A stretch of 64,000 nucleotides of DNA, from positions 310,001 to 374,000 of the forward strand of contig CAVOUB010000003.1 in assembly GCA_963699495.1 (NCBI GenBank), in the 5' to 3' direction. Below, piece after piece: positions 9,027 through 16,784 of this stretch. The notes beneath the pieces were generated by a model. The model searched no databases. It worked only from the letters and a program-made list of their open reading frames with translations, and was not told the origin of the DNA. The first letter of the stretch is position 1. Each line of letters begins with the position of its first letter. This DNA comes from JAIBJN01 sp963699495 (GTDB lineage: Bacteria > Actinomycetota > Thermoleophilia > Gaiellales > Gaiellaceae). The translations under genes and the position numbers were made by a program.

Positions 9027-9281
9027 GAGCGAAATATGGATCGCGACGGTGCCCTCACCGGCGAGCAGCTCGATCGGCTCATCCTTCATCAGATCCGGCC
9101 CGTTGTCCGCGTAGTACCCGTAGATGTCGACGCAGAGGTCGATCTCGTCGAGCGGCTGCTCACTGGGCTTCCCTATCGCGGCCGGTGATCTCAGCCAGCT
9201 GCTCCCGCCGCTCGGCGTGCAGCTCCACCACGCCGCGCACTAGCTTGGCGCGCTCGAAGCGCGTGGGCTCGGAAACGTGCC
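9027..9281 (-). pseudogene. Succinate-semialdehyde/aldehyde dehydrogenase N-terminal fragment
   Basis: On the minus strand, FERAKLVRGVVELHAERREQ leads to LAEITGRDREAQ and a stop. After a one-base shift it continues as EIDLCVDIYGYYADNGPDLM and DEPIELLAGEGTVAI. This is the order found in the N-terminal domain of GabD-type dehydrogenases. The NAD-binding and catalytic Cys/Glu parts are missing. The fragment ends within 15 bases of the tRNA-like relic at 8979-9015, consistent with truncation by integration. Confidence 0.7.
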
Positions 9282-9348
9282 TCATGCTAGGGTCGCGATC
9301 GGCGTTCGCGCGTGCGCAGCGCCCGGCGTCTACCAACGGGGGTGGATC

Positions 9349-10347
9349 GTGCCGTTGAAAGGCTACGGTGTTCTGCGGGGCAACGCCGTCGAACGGCGCC
9401 GAGAGGGTTCGTCGGACACGCCGCATTTCCAGATCCGCGTGGTCGACGGCGACGGCGTCGATTTCCGGATCGCCGTCAACGTCAAGTCGCAGTCGGCGCC
9501 GTCCGAACTGCTGTACCTCCTCGACGACGACTTCCGGCATCCAGTCACGGCCGGACTGGAGTCGCTCGCCCCGGGCTGGCACGACCTTCCAACCGCCCCG
9601 GGGGCCGCCAGCCTGGACTACGTGCGCGGCAACCTGTTCGACCCGGCGCAGATGCGCCCCCTGCCCCCCGATGCCGAAGGGCCTGACAACGACCTCGCGG
9701 ACGTGCTCGACGCCCACGTCACGCGGGCGATCGATGATCCCTCCGCCCGCGTCTACGCGTTCGGCCAGCGCTGGGGCCCGGAGGCCGCACGGCCGGACAA
9801 GGTGTTCGGCTTCGCGCCAGGGAACGGCGTGCACGACATCCACATGAACCAGGGCAACGATCCGCGCTTCGAGGGCGACGACGGCGTCTGGCAGGACGGC
9901 GGCCTCCTTATTCACTTCCCGGGGGTGTCGCGCTGGATCGGGATCTTCCTCGCCTTTCAGAGCCAGGCGTGGCACACCGATGACGTGACCGGCCACGCGA
10001 TCGAGGGCCTGCCGTCGGGCGACGCCATCCCGATGCGGATCCTCGCCGCGATGGTCAACCCCGTCGGGCCCGCGCCCGAGCGGGAGACGGTACTCCTCAT
10101 GAACGCATCACCGAGCGCCGTCGATCTCACAGGCTGGCGGATCGCCGACCGGCTCAAGCGAACGTTCCCACTGCCGGCCGCGGGCCTGGGCCCAGGAGAG
10201 GTGCTCGAGGTCTCGGTGATCGATCCCGCGCACCTGGGCAATGACGGCGGCCTGATCACACTCCTGGACGCTGCCGGCCTGAAGGTCACCGGTGTCGCCT
10301 ATACGGCCGCCGACGGGCACCGGGAAGGCTGGACCGTCACCTTCTAG
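9349..10347 (+). CDS. DUF2278 family protein with C-terminal lamin-tail domain
   Basis: A 332-residue protein. The N-terminal two thirds match DUF2278 (start MPLKGYGVLRGNAV; internal GVHDIHMNQGNDPRF and WQDGGLLIHF), a metal-hydrolase-like family of unknown role. Residues about 250-330 form an LTD domain (LLMNASPSAVDLTGWRIADR), a surface adhesion or complex-forming fold. The GTG at 9349 gives the family's usual start and follows GGGGG; longer frames upstream are ignored. There is no signal peptide. It ends just before the repeat at 10348. Confidence 0.8.
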   Translation: MPLKGYGVLRGNAVERRREGSSDTPHFQIRVVDGDGVDFRIAVNVKSQSAPSELLYLLDDDFRHPVTAGLESLAPGWHDLPTAPGAASLDYVRGNLFDPAQMRPLPPDAEGPDNDLADVLDAHVTRAIDDPSARVYAFGQRWGPEAARPDKVFGFAPGNGVHDIHMNQGNDPRFEGDDGVWQDGGLLIHFPGVSRWIGIFLAFQSQAWHTDDVTGHAIEGLPSGDAIPMRILAAMVNPVGPAPERETVLLMNASPSAVDLTGWRIADRLKRTFPLPAAGLGPGEVLEVSVIDPAHLGNDGGLITLLDAAGLKVTGVAYTAADGHREGWTVTF

Positions 10348-10491
10348 CGAGCAACATTAACGCGCACACCCAGGGCGAGTCGACGAGAGGTCCGAGGAAC
10401 ATTCCCGCACACTCGCGCATCCGAGCGTGCTACCCGCAGTGGCGCCTAGTGGTGGTGGCGGCGGGAGTCGGAACCCGCACAAGATTTGAAG
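10348..10491. repeat. Inverted repeat of 4430-4510 plus tRNA-like 3' fragment
   Basis: 10348-10428 is the reverse complement of 4430-4510 with small differences. It contains an intergenic repeat unit (10393-10419). On the minus strand, 10455-10491 reads TTCAAATCTTGTGCGGGTTC then CGACTCCCGCCGCCACC, a degraded copy of the tRNA-like 3' end at 8979. Confidence 0.6.
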
Positions 10492-10522
10492 TGGGCACCG
10501 GATCGTGCCCTTAGAGCTCGAA

Positions 10523-11340
10523 TCACAATGAGTTCTGAAGCCTCCTGAAGCAGACGAGGCAGCAGCCGAGCGCGAGGAAGGCCTCGTGGATCTCGGCGCG
10601 ACGGTCGTAGCGGACGAGCAGGCGCTTGAACTGGTGCAGCCAGGCGAAGGTGCGCTCGACGACCCAGCGGGCGCGACCGAGCCCGGAGCCGTGTCCGCTC
10701 TCACGGCGGGCGATCTCGGGCTTGATGCCCCGCTCGCGCAGGAGACGACGGTACTTGTCGTGGTCGTAGCCGCGATCGGCGCTCAGCTGCTCGGGACGCC
10801 GTCGGGGACGGCCGACCAGGCCGCGCACCGCCGGTACGGCGTCCAGGAGCGGGAGCAGCTGCGTGACGTCGTTGCGGTTGCCGCCCGTCAGGCGCCAGGC
10901 GAGAGGGAGACCGCTCGCCTCGACGAGGAGGTGGTGCTTGGAGCCCGCACGGCCTCTGTCCACCGGGCTCGGGCCCGTCTGGGAGCCCCCTTTTTCGCCT
11001 GGATCTGGCTCGAGTCGGCGATCGCGCGCGACCACTCGATCTCCCCCGCCGCCCGCAGGCGCGCGAGCAGGAGCGCGTGCAGCGCCTCCCACACCCCGGC
11101 TCGCTGCCACTCATCCAGACGGCGGTAGCAGGTCGCGCCCGAGCCGAAGCCGAGCTCGAGCGGCAGATGGCGCCACGCCATCCCCGTGTGCAACACGAAC
11201 AGGATCCCCTGCAGCGCCTCCCGATCGGGGAGTCGCTTGCGACCCGGATAGCGAAAGCGCCGCTCCCTCACGGGCAGAAGCGGCTCGACGAGCTCCCACA
11301 ACTCGTCGGGAACGATCCACGGCGCGGCAGCCATCGGCAC
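10523..11340 (-). mobile_element. IS5 (IS427-type) transposase, two-frame
   Basis: OrfA (from ATG 11340) carries the N-terminal DUF4096-type domain (WIVPDELWELVEPLLP, FVLHTGMAWRHLP) and reaches the first catalytic Asp in AIADSSQIQ. OrfB continues in the -1 frame with SKHHLLVEASGLPL, LSADRGYDHDKYR (second Asp) and RWVVERTFAWLHQFKRL (Glu), ending at 10523. The switch coincides with A5G5 at about 10990-10999 (minus strand), a slippery run typical of this group. The DDE set is complete, so the element may be active. Terminal inverted repeats were not resolved by eye. Confidence 0.85.
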
Positions 11341-11344
11341 CCCT

Positions 11345-12001
11345 CCCAGCTTGACGACGAATGCCGACGGCCTTCGTCGTCAGGGAGCGGGTCCCTTCAT
11401 TTCGATTCGACCTCTAAGGCCATCTGGAGCGGCTGCTTGGACACGCTCGGATGGAGACGACGCAGCGCTACCTGCGAGCGATGGAGCATCAGCGGCTTTT
11501 GGACCGTGTCCGCGACCTGTCCTGGGAACGCGGTTCGAGGACAAACCTCAGGCGGGAGGATTCGAACCGGTGTTTCCGAGGAAGGCGACGAGGGCTCATG
11601 GCCGCGAACCGGCCGCGCGCCGCGCTCACGGCTGAGCTGCGGCGCAGATCGAGCAACTGCGGGATGCTCGCGCGAGTGCCCTGAGTCGTGCGGGACGTCG
11701 GGCACACGGCGGCTGCTGTCGAGACGTCCCGAGGCGCCGCCGGGCGGACGCGGCCGAACAGCGGCGCTTCAGCGCACCGAGGTGGTCGTCGCCAGTTCCG
11801 CCGATCGTGGCGGCGAGTGTCGCTCTGCGCCGGGTGCGAGTCGAAGATACGTCGCGACGACGCAACTGCGCGGCGCGGTGCCCAGCTCGTCAACGGCGCT
11901 GGAGCGGCAGGTATTGACGGTTTCCGCGAGGGGTTGAAGAGCAGTGGCGGCTTCCAGGACGAACGGTTGAGGTCCCTGTTGACAGAGGGACCGTAACCGA
12001 C
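11345..12001. other. Gap with recombinase debris and no intact gene
   Basis: A hairpin GACGACGAA...TTCGTCGTC lies at 11354-11383, next to the IS5 right end. Apart from the recombinase relic at 11426-11575, the rest up to 12001 shows no protein I can support. The frame leading into the recombinase gene is open from 11918. Confidence 0.4.
11426..11575 (+). pseudogene. Relic of a second tyrosine recombinase 3' end plus tRNA-Cys fragment
   Basis: METTQRYLRAMEHQRLLDRV and RDLSW align with the end of the intact recombinase downstream (METTQIYLRRLDRERAMERV, RDLSW). It is followed by GGATTCGAACCGGTGTTT, a near copy of the T-arm of the neighbouring tRNA-Cys. It looks like the tail of an older related element together with its attachment site. 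Confidence 0.7.
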
Positions 12002-12811
12002 GTGACTGAGGACGACTGTCGCGCTCACCTTGACCGCTGGCGCGACAGGCATCCGAACACGATGCGGCACTCGATCAGCGTTCTCAAGAGCTTCTTCGGC
12101 TGGCTCTACGAGATTGACGAGATCCCTCGCAACCCGATGGATCGGATCAAGCCGCCGCGCCGGCCCAACCCGGATGACCTCGACGTGACGACCGTCTCGG
12201 GCGCGGACGTGCGCCGGCTGTTCGACGCCTGCCAGACCTGGACTGAGCTGCTCTGTCTCTCGACGCTCGCCTACCTCGGACCGCGCCGTAAGGCGGCTTC
12301 GAACCTTCGTAGGCGCGACGTCGACCTCGACCGGGGCACGATGCGCTTCCGAGAGAAGGGCGGCAAGGTCATCACGAAGCCGATCCCGGAGGAGTTCGCC
12401 GGCTTGCTTCGGACGGCGATCGGCGAGGGCGCGATCGGCGCAAGCCCTGAGAGCTACGTGATCCCGATGGCGCGAGGGCAGCGGCGCGAGGGTGATCGTG
12501 ATGACCGGATCATCTGGCGCACGGTCAAGAACCTGGGCGAGCGGGCGGGCGTCGAGGTCCACCCCCACTCCCTCCGCGCGGCGTTCGCCGTGCGCTTCCT
12601 AGAGACGCACCCCGGCGAGGTCGAGGCGCTGCAGCGGCTGATGGGCCACTCGAAGATGGAGACGACGCAGATTTACCTCAGGCGGCTCGACCGCGAGCGG
12701 GCCATGGAGCGCGTCCGGGACCTCTCCTGGGGCTCCCCGTTCGCATCCATAGCTGTCAAGGCGCGGACCGGATTCGAACCGGTGTTCGAGGCTTTGCAGG
12801 CCTCTGCCTAA
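12002..12811 (+). CDS. Tyrosine-type site-specific recombinase/integrase
   Basis: A 269-residue phage-type integrase. The core-binding helices are partly present (NTMRHSISVLKSFFGWLYEI). The catalytic domain holds the Arg (LGPRRKAASNLRRRDVDL), Lys (REKGGKVITKPIP), His-x-x-Arg (HPHSLRAAFAVRF), second His (LMGHSKMETTQ) and Tyr (QIYLR). The N-terminal arm domain is short against the usual 300 or more residues; the frame is open back to 11918, so the start at GTG 12002 is uncertain. The last 17 codons lie inside the oppositely oriented tRNA-Cys, as in integrases whose attachment site is the tRNA 3' half. Probably functional catalytically. Confidence 0.85.
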   Translation: MTEDDCRAHLDRWRDRHPNTMRHSISVLKSFFGWLYEIDEIPRNPMDRIKPPRRPNPDDLDVTTVSGADVRRLFDACQTWTELLCLSTLAYLGPRRKAASNLRRRDVDLDRGTMRFREKGGKVITKPIPEEFAGLLRTAIGEGAIGASPESYVIPMARGQRREGDRDDRIIWRTVKNLGERAGVEVHPHSLRAAFAVRFLETHPGEVEALQRLMGHSKMETTQIYLRRLDRERAMERVRDLSWGSPFASIAVKARTGFEPVFEALQASA

Positions 12812-12829
12812 CCACTCGGCCACCGCGCC
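12759..12829 (-). tRNA. tRNA-Cys(GCA)
   Basis: Acceptor GGCGCGG/CCGCGCC, D-loop GTGGCCGAGTGGTTAGGC, anticodon arm GAGGC-CTGCAAA-GCCTC with anticodon GCA, and T-arm CCGGTTCGAATCCGG. It is 71 nt, the usual tRNA-Cys length. It is the apparent attachment site of the recombinase gene overlapping its 3' half. Confidence 0.95.
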
Positions 12830-12961
12830 GGCACGAAAACATCGTATCGAGCGTACTTTTCGACGCGCCTTGGGTTGAGAGGATACGACAGATTTGCGCA
12901 GAATACGACCCACGCCCACCGACGCGAACCTTGTCCCGGGGTTGATACCGCGTTGGTGGGC

Positions 12962-12990
12962 CGGAGCCCCGGCCCCCTACCGGGGCTCCA
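12962..12990. terminator. GC-rich hairpin, possible terminator
   Basis: GGAGCCCCGG and CCGGGGCTCC form a 10-bp stem, followed on the plus strand by CACCCTTTT. It lies between the tRNA-Cys/recombinase pair and the oppositely transcribed small gene at 13008. Confidence 0.45.
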
Positions 12991-13007
12991 CCCTTTTCCC
13001 GCAAGGG

Positions 13008-13196
13008 CTACGCGGACGTGGCGGGCGTCGGCGTCGGGCCTGCCCGCCGCTCGGCCCGCAGCCGCGCGAGGAACGAGCGGCGCTCCTCACGCCGTGCGGT
13101 GCCGAGCCGGGTCGCCAGCTCTCCCGTCCGCGCGAGGCGAAGCAGGTCGCTGTGGCGTTCCCGGACGACGTCGAGATGGGTGTCAGGCTGAAGCAT
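13008..13196 (-). CDS. Small Arg-rich hypothetical protein
   Basis: 62 residues, beginning MLQPDTHLDVVRERHSDLLR, then an Arg/Ala-rich helix. It resembles the short 'MxxxxHLxxVRxRxxxL' helical proteins common in actinobacteria, whose role is unknown. The ATG has a strong AAAGGAGG 6 bases upstream, which is the main reason to accept it. It is divergent from the sigma factor gene at 13283. Confidence 0.65.
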   Translation of the reverse strand: MLQPDTHLDVVRERHSDLLRLARTGELATRLGTARREERRSFLARLRAERRAGPTPTPATSA

Positions 13197-13282
13197 TCGG
13201 GCCTCCTTTCACCGTCCACACGACGGCCGAGAGGTGCAGAATCTTCCCTCCAAGCGAACATTCCGGTTTCATACTCCTGGCA

Positions 13283-13840
13283 GTGCAGCTCGCATCTCTC
13301 CCGGATGCTCAGCTCGTCGCCCGGTGCCGCGGGGGCGACGAGGATGCCTGGCGTGAGCTCGTCGCGCGCTTCTCGCGCTACGTCTTCGCCATCTGCTCCC
13401 AGGCGTTCCGGCTGCGACCCGAGGACTCGGAGGAGGTCTTTCAGGAGGTCTTCGCCCGCGCCTATCAGCACCTGGAGAAGCTGCGCGACGACGAGGCCAT
13501 CCGCCCCTGGATCGGGCAGCTGACGCGGCGCCTCTGCATCGACCATCTCCGCTCGAGCTCCCGCGAGGACATCGTCGATCCCGACACCATGCCGGGCGGC
13601 ATCGACGAGGCCATGTCGACCATCGATGAGTCCTTCGCCGTCCACGAGGCGATGGCGGAGCTGACGGAAAACTGCCAGGAGATCCTCGATCGCTTCTTCG
13701 CCCGCGACGAGAGCTACCAGACGATCGGCGCCGCGCTCGACATCCCTTCGGGCACGATCGCCAGCCGGATCTCCCGCTGCCTCGCTCGGCTCAGGGAGAT
13801 ATTCGAGGGAAGAAACCCAGCCCCTGGCGCGTCGAGTTGA
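13283..13840 (+). CDS. ECF-type RNA polymerase sigma factor
   Basis: 185 residues with sigma region 2 (WRELVARFSRYVFAICSQAF through EVFQEVFARAYQHLEKL and RRLCIDHLR) and region 4 (ESYQTIGAALDIPSGTIASR). Together these are the compact two-domain ECF layout. The GTG at 13283 follows a CATACT -10-like box by 7 bases, so leaderless or autoregulated transcription is possible; no classic anti-sigma factor is adjacent. The small gene starting 10 bases downstream is likely co-transcribed and may act with it. Confidence 0.85.
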   Translation: MQLASLPDAQLVARCRGGDEDAWRELVARFSRYVFAICSQAFRLRPEDSEEVFQEVFARAYQHLEKLRDDEAIRPWIGQLTRRLCIDHLRSSSREDIVDPDTMPGGIDEAMSTIDESFAVHEAMAELTENCQEILDRFFARDESYQTIGAALDIPSGTIASRISRCLARLREIFEGRNPAPGASS

Positions 13841-13850
13841 CGGAAACCCG

Positions 13851-14102
13851 ATGACCGCCTACGACGAACAACGCCTCGCAGAGCTGATCAAGGCTCTTCC
13901 GCCCGCGCCGCAAGGCTGGGTGGAAGCGGCCCAGGAGCTTCCGCTCGTGCGCGGCCGGCTCGACGACATCGTCGCCAAAGCCGAGGCCGACCTCGCGTTT
14001 CGCGATGCCCTGATCGCGAACCTCGAGGAAGCCCTCCGGCACGAGGGCTACGAGCCCGCGACGATCCCGCTCGACGAGCTGCGCCGCCGCCTCGAGAGCT
14101 AG
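13851..14102 (+). CDS. Small hypothetical protein, downstream partner of ECF sigma factor
   Basis: 83 residues, acidic and mainly helical (EQRLAELIKALPPAPQGWVE), with a helix-turn-helix-like second half (LIANLEEALRHEGYEPATI). It lacks a transmembrane segment or zinc motif of known anti-sigma factors. It starts 10 bases after the sigma factor stop and is closed by a strong hairpin, so the two form a transcription unit. A regulatory role is inference only. Confidence 0.65.
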   Translation: MTAYDEQRLAELIKALPPAPQGWVEAAQELPLVRGRLDDIVAKAEADLAFRDALIANLEEALRHEGYEPATIPLDELRRRLES

Positions 14103-14132
14103 CCCACGCCGACCGGCTCCGCGGAAAGAAAA

Positions 14133-14157
14133 GGGCCGCCTTGCGCGGCGGCCCGAT
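14133..14157 (+). terminator. Rho-independent-type hairpin after the sigma factor unit
   Basis: GGGCCGCC-TTGC-GCGGCGGCCC forms a near-perfect stem. No long U run follows, as is usual in GC-rich actinobacteria. Confidence 0.6.
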
Positions 14158-14294
14158 TCCTGGGAGGTCCCGGCGTGTTGCGGCCTCACGTCGGAACCGG
14201 TCCTAGTTTTCGGCAGCTTCGCCCGGGGGCTTTAGCCCGAGTTCCACCCGCTCGGGCACGGAAGAACTGAACGCGCCCGCGCGTTGAAGGGCGC

Positions 14295-14774
14295 ATGACA
14301 GCCCTCGCGAACACGCTCGAGTCCCCGTACAAGCCACGCCACGTCCGCTTCGTCCGCCGGGATGAGGTGGCGGGCTGGCAGTTGAAGCTCTACGGCATCG
14401 CCGTGAACGGCCGCGAGCCCAGGCCGGAGCTCCTCGAGGCGACCCGCGACCTCGCCGCCTCGGTCCTCCCCCAGCCGCCGGTGGCCGACGACCGCTACGG
14501 GATCGCCTTCGCCACCGCGCACGACGCGCGCGCGGTCGGCATCGCGCTCGTCTACTGGTGGCAGTCCGAGAACGAGCTCCACCAGCGCATCCACGTCAGC
14601 CCGAAGGACGACCCCTCCGCCTTCATCCAGGTGGAGAACCAGCCCGCGGGGTGCGTCTGGGAGCTGGCCATCGTCGACTTCGAGCGACGCGCCTGGATCG
14701 AGGACGTGCTCGCCAATCCGAACGGCCCGGACCTCGAGCGGTACCTCGCGCGCAGGCTCGATGAGGACGTCTAG
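14295..14774 (+). CDS. Conserved hypothetical protein
   Basis: 159 residues, soluble, alpha/beta. Features include RRDEVAGWQLKLYGIAVNG, FATAHDARAVGIALVYWWQS and CVWELAIVDFERRAWIEDVL. It looks like a single globular domain without a metal or nucleotide motif. I do not recognise the family. Composition and the clear ATG support coding. It converges on the zinc-ribbon gene, ending 6 bases from it. Confidence 0.6.
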   Translation: MTALANTLESPYKPRHVRFVRRDEVAGWQLKLYGIAVNGREPRPELLEATRDLAASVLPQPPVADDRYGIAFATAHDARAVGIALVYWWQSENELHQRIHVSPKDDPSAFIQVENQPAGCVWELAIVDFERRAWIEDVLANPNGPDLERYLARRLDEDV

Positions 14775-14780
14775 ATCGCG

Positions 14781-14969
14781 CTAGTCGGCCCGCTGCCTGC
14801 GGGCCAGGTACGCCGCGAACCGGCCCTCGCCGGTTTCCAACCAGGACCAGAACGCCGCCTCGAACTCGTCTTCGCGCTGGGCCGTGAACGACGCCTGCGG
14901 GCACCGGTGGCCGAACGGCGCCGGGTAGCGCTGGTGGCAGCGGCTGCAGCGTTCGAGCTCCGCGAACAT
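14781..14969 (-). CDS. Small zinc-ribbon-like protein
   Basis: 62 residues: LERCSRCHQRYPAPFGHRCP has Cys-x2-Cys, then His-x-Cys, enough for one tetrahedral zinc site. A helix with many aromatics follows (EAAFWSWLETGEGRFAAYLA). Function unknown. The ATG at 14969 shares its A with the TGA of a short upstream frame (TGATG), so it is probably translated by coupling. Confidence 0.6.
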   Translation of the reverse strand: MFAELERCSRCHQRYPAPFGHRCPQASFTAQREDEFEAAFWSWLETGEGRFAAYLARRQRAD

Positions 14970-15025
14970 CACCGGAGGCGCCGCGCGCGAACGTCGATCT
15001 TGCAGTTGACCCCGTACTGTTCCAT
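14969..15025 (-). CDS. Possible 18-residue leader peptide coupled to the zinc-ribbon gene
   Basis: ATG 15025 is preceded by AAGGAGGGGG, the best ribosome site nearby, and encodes MEQYGVNCKIDVRARRLR ending in TGATG at the next start. The downstream gene has no ribosome site of its own. It may be a translational leader, or the true N-terminus of the zinc protein separated by an error. It is too short to judge by homology. Confidence 0.4.
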   Translation of the reverse strand: MEQYGVNCKIDVRARRLR

Positions 15026-15179
15026 CTCCCCCTCCTTCGAAAGCTGCCCTTCAACGCAGGACGGGGAAGCAGAGGGCGGTCTTCCCCTCGATTCGACTTC
15101 CGGCTTACGCGGCTCCGAGAGCGCCACGGCGATCAGAGGCCCCGGTCCGGGCTCGTACCTGCGCCGATCTACGGACGTC

Positions 15180-15464
15180 CTATCGATGCGTCTCGCGGTG
15201 GATCGGGTAGAAGCTTGGCTCCAGCGCCGGCGCCTGGCCTGTTGCTGCCTCCATCGCAGCGCCGAGGCGGGTCTCGGCGAAACGTTGCCAGTCTTCAGCA
15301 CTCTCCCAGACGTCGAAGATGAAGAGACCCCCAGGCATCTCGCTGGCGTAGTGGGAGATGAGACCCGCGGGCAGCTCCTCACGATCCCAGTTCAGGTTGT
15401 CCATGACTTGGTCGTAGATCTCGGTCGTCATGCCGGCGATCTCAACGACGAATGCAACGGCCAT
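15180..15464 (-). CDS. Hypothetical dimeric alpha/beta-barrel (ABM-like) protein
   Basis: 94 residues with the fold pattern of small ligand-binding barrels: VVEIAGMTTEIYDQVMDNLN, then GLISHYASEMPGGLFIFDVW and ESAEDWQRFAETRL. These proteins often lack a known substrate. GAGGAGG lies 5 bases upstream of the ATG at 15464. Monocistronic, on the opposite strand to its left neighbour. Confidence 0.7.
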   Translation of the reverse strand: MAVAFVVEIAGMTTEIYDQVMDNLNWDREELPAGLISHYASEMPGGLFIFDVWESAEDWQRFAETRLGAAMEAATGQAPALEPSFYPIHRETHR

Positions 15465-15529
15465 CGTTCCTCCTCGCGTTCGGGACGACGAAACCTACTC
15501 CAGAACGGATGGGTCAATGTCGCCCGGCC

Positions 15530-15956
15530 TTACAGATCCTTGCGGTACCAGCGGGCGGTGCTCCCGGCCGGACAGCCCTCGATCACCCCGACGGTCTCGT
15601 AGCCGAGCCGCCCGTAGAGGCCGGGCGCCAGCAGGTCGTAGGCGCGGAACTGGACGAGCGTGCAGCCCCGCCGCCGGGCTTCGGCTTCTGCTCCGGCCAT
15701 GAGGGCCCGAGCCAGCCCGCGACCGCGGAGCGGCTCGTCGACCCACATCGCCTGGAGCTCACAGCACCCGCCCCACGTGATGCCGGAGATGCCGGCGACA
15801 ACCCGGCCGTCGTCGTCCCGGACGAAGATCCCGAACTCCGTCGTCGTCGCCCAGGCCGGCGGCGGCGATGGCAGCGGCAGCGACCCGCTCTTCGAGCAGC
15901 GCCAGGTCCGCCGGGTCCGGCGAGTCCTCGACGACAAGGCTGTGGGGGCCGTCCAC
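15530..15956 (-). pseudogene. GNAT acetyltransferase with a one-base frameshift
   Basis: From GTG 15956 the frame gives MDGPHSLVVEDSPDPADLAL and then LLEERVAAAAIAAAGLGDD. At about 15845 the frame must shift by one base, within a run of GAC repeats, to continue TEFGIFVRDDDGRVVAGISG. It goes on through the acetyl-CoA loop RGRGLARALM and YGRLGYETVGVIEGCP. Both halves match one GNAT protein in order. Either a real frameshift or an assembly indel in the repeated GAC is possible. Confidence 0.7.
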
Positions 15957-15980
15957 CGGTTGAGCCGGGTGGGATAGGTC

Positions 15981-16400
15981 CTAGGGGACGATCATCTGCT
16001 CCAGCAGCGCCGCGTTGTCGAAGTAGTTCCGGAACGCAGAGATCGTGTCCCCGCTGAACTCCGCCACGAACACAGCCCCGAGCAGGATCTCGCGGCCGTT
16101 CGGCTCGATCACGGTGTCCTCGTCGATCACGAACGGGCCCGAGAAGACCGCAGTCACCCGGTACTCGGCGTAGCCCTTGTTCCCGACGACGTCGAGAGCG
16201 TCGATCCTCGCGGACATGTTCGAGAGGCTTGCCTCGCGCTCCGCGACCACTTCTGCCAGCTCGTCGCGCGAGGCGATCAGCATGTTCGGCGACCAGCCAC
16301 TCACATCGTCGGCGAACAGCTCCGGCAAGGCGTCGACCTCGCCGTTGAAGCAGGCCTCGAGGGCGCGCTCCAGCACGCCGGCACGACCATTCCGAGCCAT
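15981..16400 (-). CDS. SnoaL-like (NTF2-fold) protein
   Basis: 139 residues with the cone-shaped NTF2/SnoaL pattern: LERALEACFNGEVDALPELF, DDVSGWSPNMLIASRDELAE, then a long sheet ending EFSGDTISAFRNYFDNAALL. Such proteins include polyketide cyclases and many uncharacterised ligand binders. GGAGGAG precedes the ATG by 7 bases. An earlier in-frame start at 16640 is not supported. Confidence 0.75.
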   Translation of the reverse strand: MARNGRAGVLERALEACFNGEVDALPELFADDVSGWSPNMLIASRDELAEVVAEREASLSNMSARIDALDVVGNKGYAEYRVTAVFSGPFVIDEDTVIEPNGREILLGAVFVAEFSGDTISAFRNYFDNAALLEQMIVP

Positions 16401-16428
16401 AACCGCTCCTCCTTCTCTCGCGTCGGGT

Positions 16429-16683
16429 CTAGATGCCGAGGACCTTGGCCTTGGCGGCGGCGAACTCCTCGTCGGACAGCGCGCCGGAAGTGTGCAGCTC
16501 CGCCAGGCGCTGGATCTCGTCGGCGTCGGTTGCTCCGCTCGTCGGGGCGGGAGGCGGCGGCGCCGCAGGGGGAGCCTCCTCGTACTCGTCGCCGCCCCCT
16601 CTGGTAGCTCTGCCGGCCGCGTACGCCGCTCCACCGGCAACCAGCATCGTCCGGCGGCGCGTTCGTCGACGAACCATTCCCAT
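16429..16683 (-). CDS. SHOCT-domain protein
   Basis: 84 residues: a basic start (MGMVRRRTRRRTM), one short hydrophobic stretch, a Pro-rich linker, and a C-terminal SHOCT motif (DEIQRLAELHTSGALSDEEF-AAAKAKVL). SHOCT segments are oligomerisation or targeting modules at protein ends. ATG 16683 is chosen because GGAGG lies 5 bases upstream. The role is unknown. Confidence 0.8.
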   Translation of the reverse strand: MGMVRRRTRRRTMLVAGGAAYAAGRATRGGGDEYEEAPPAAPPPPAPTSGATDADEIQRLAELHTSGALSDEEFAAAKAKVLGI

Positions 16684-16784
16684 TGCAGCCTCCATTCCTC
16701 GTGGGACGAACTTCAGATCACGGATCTGGTGAGGCGAAGAGCGCCATCGTGCCGCGATCGTACACGGGTGCCGTGATCAGGACT

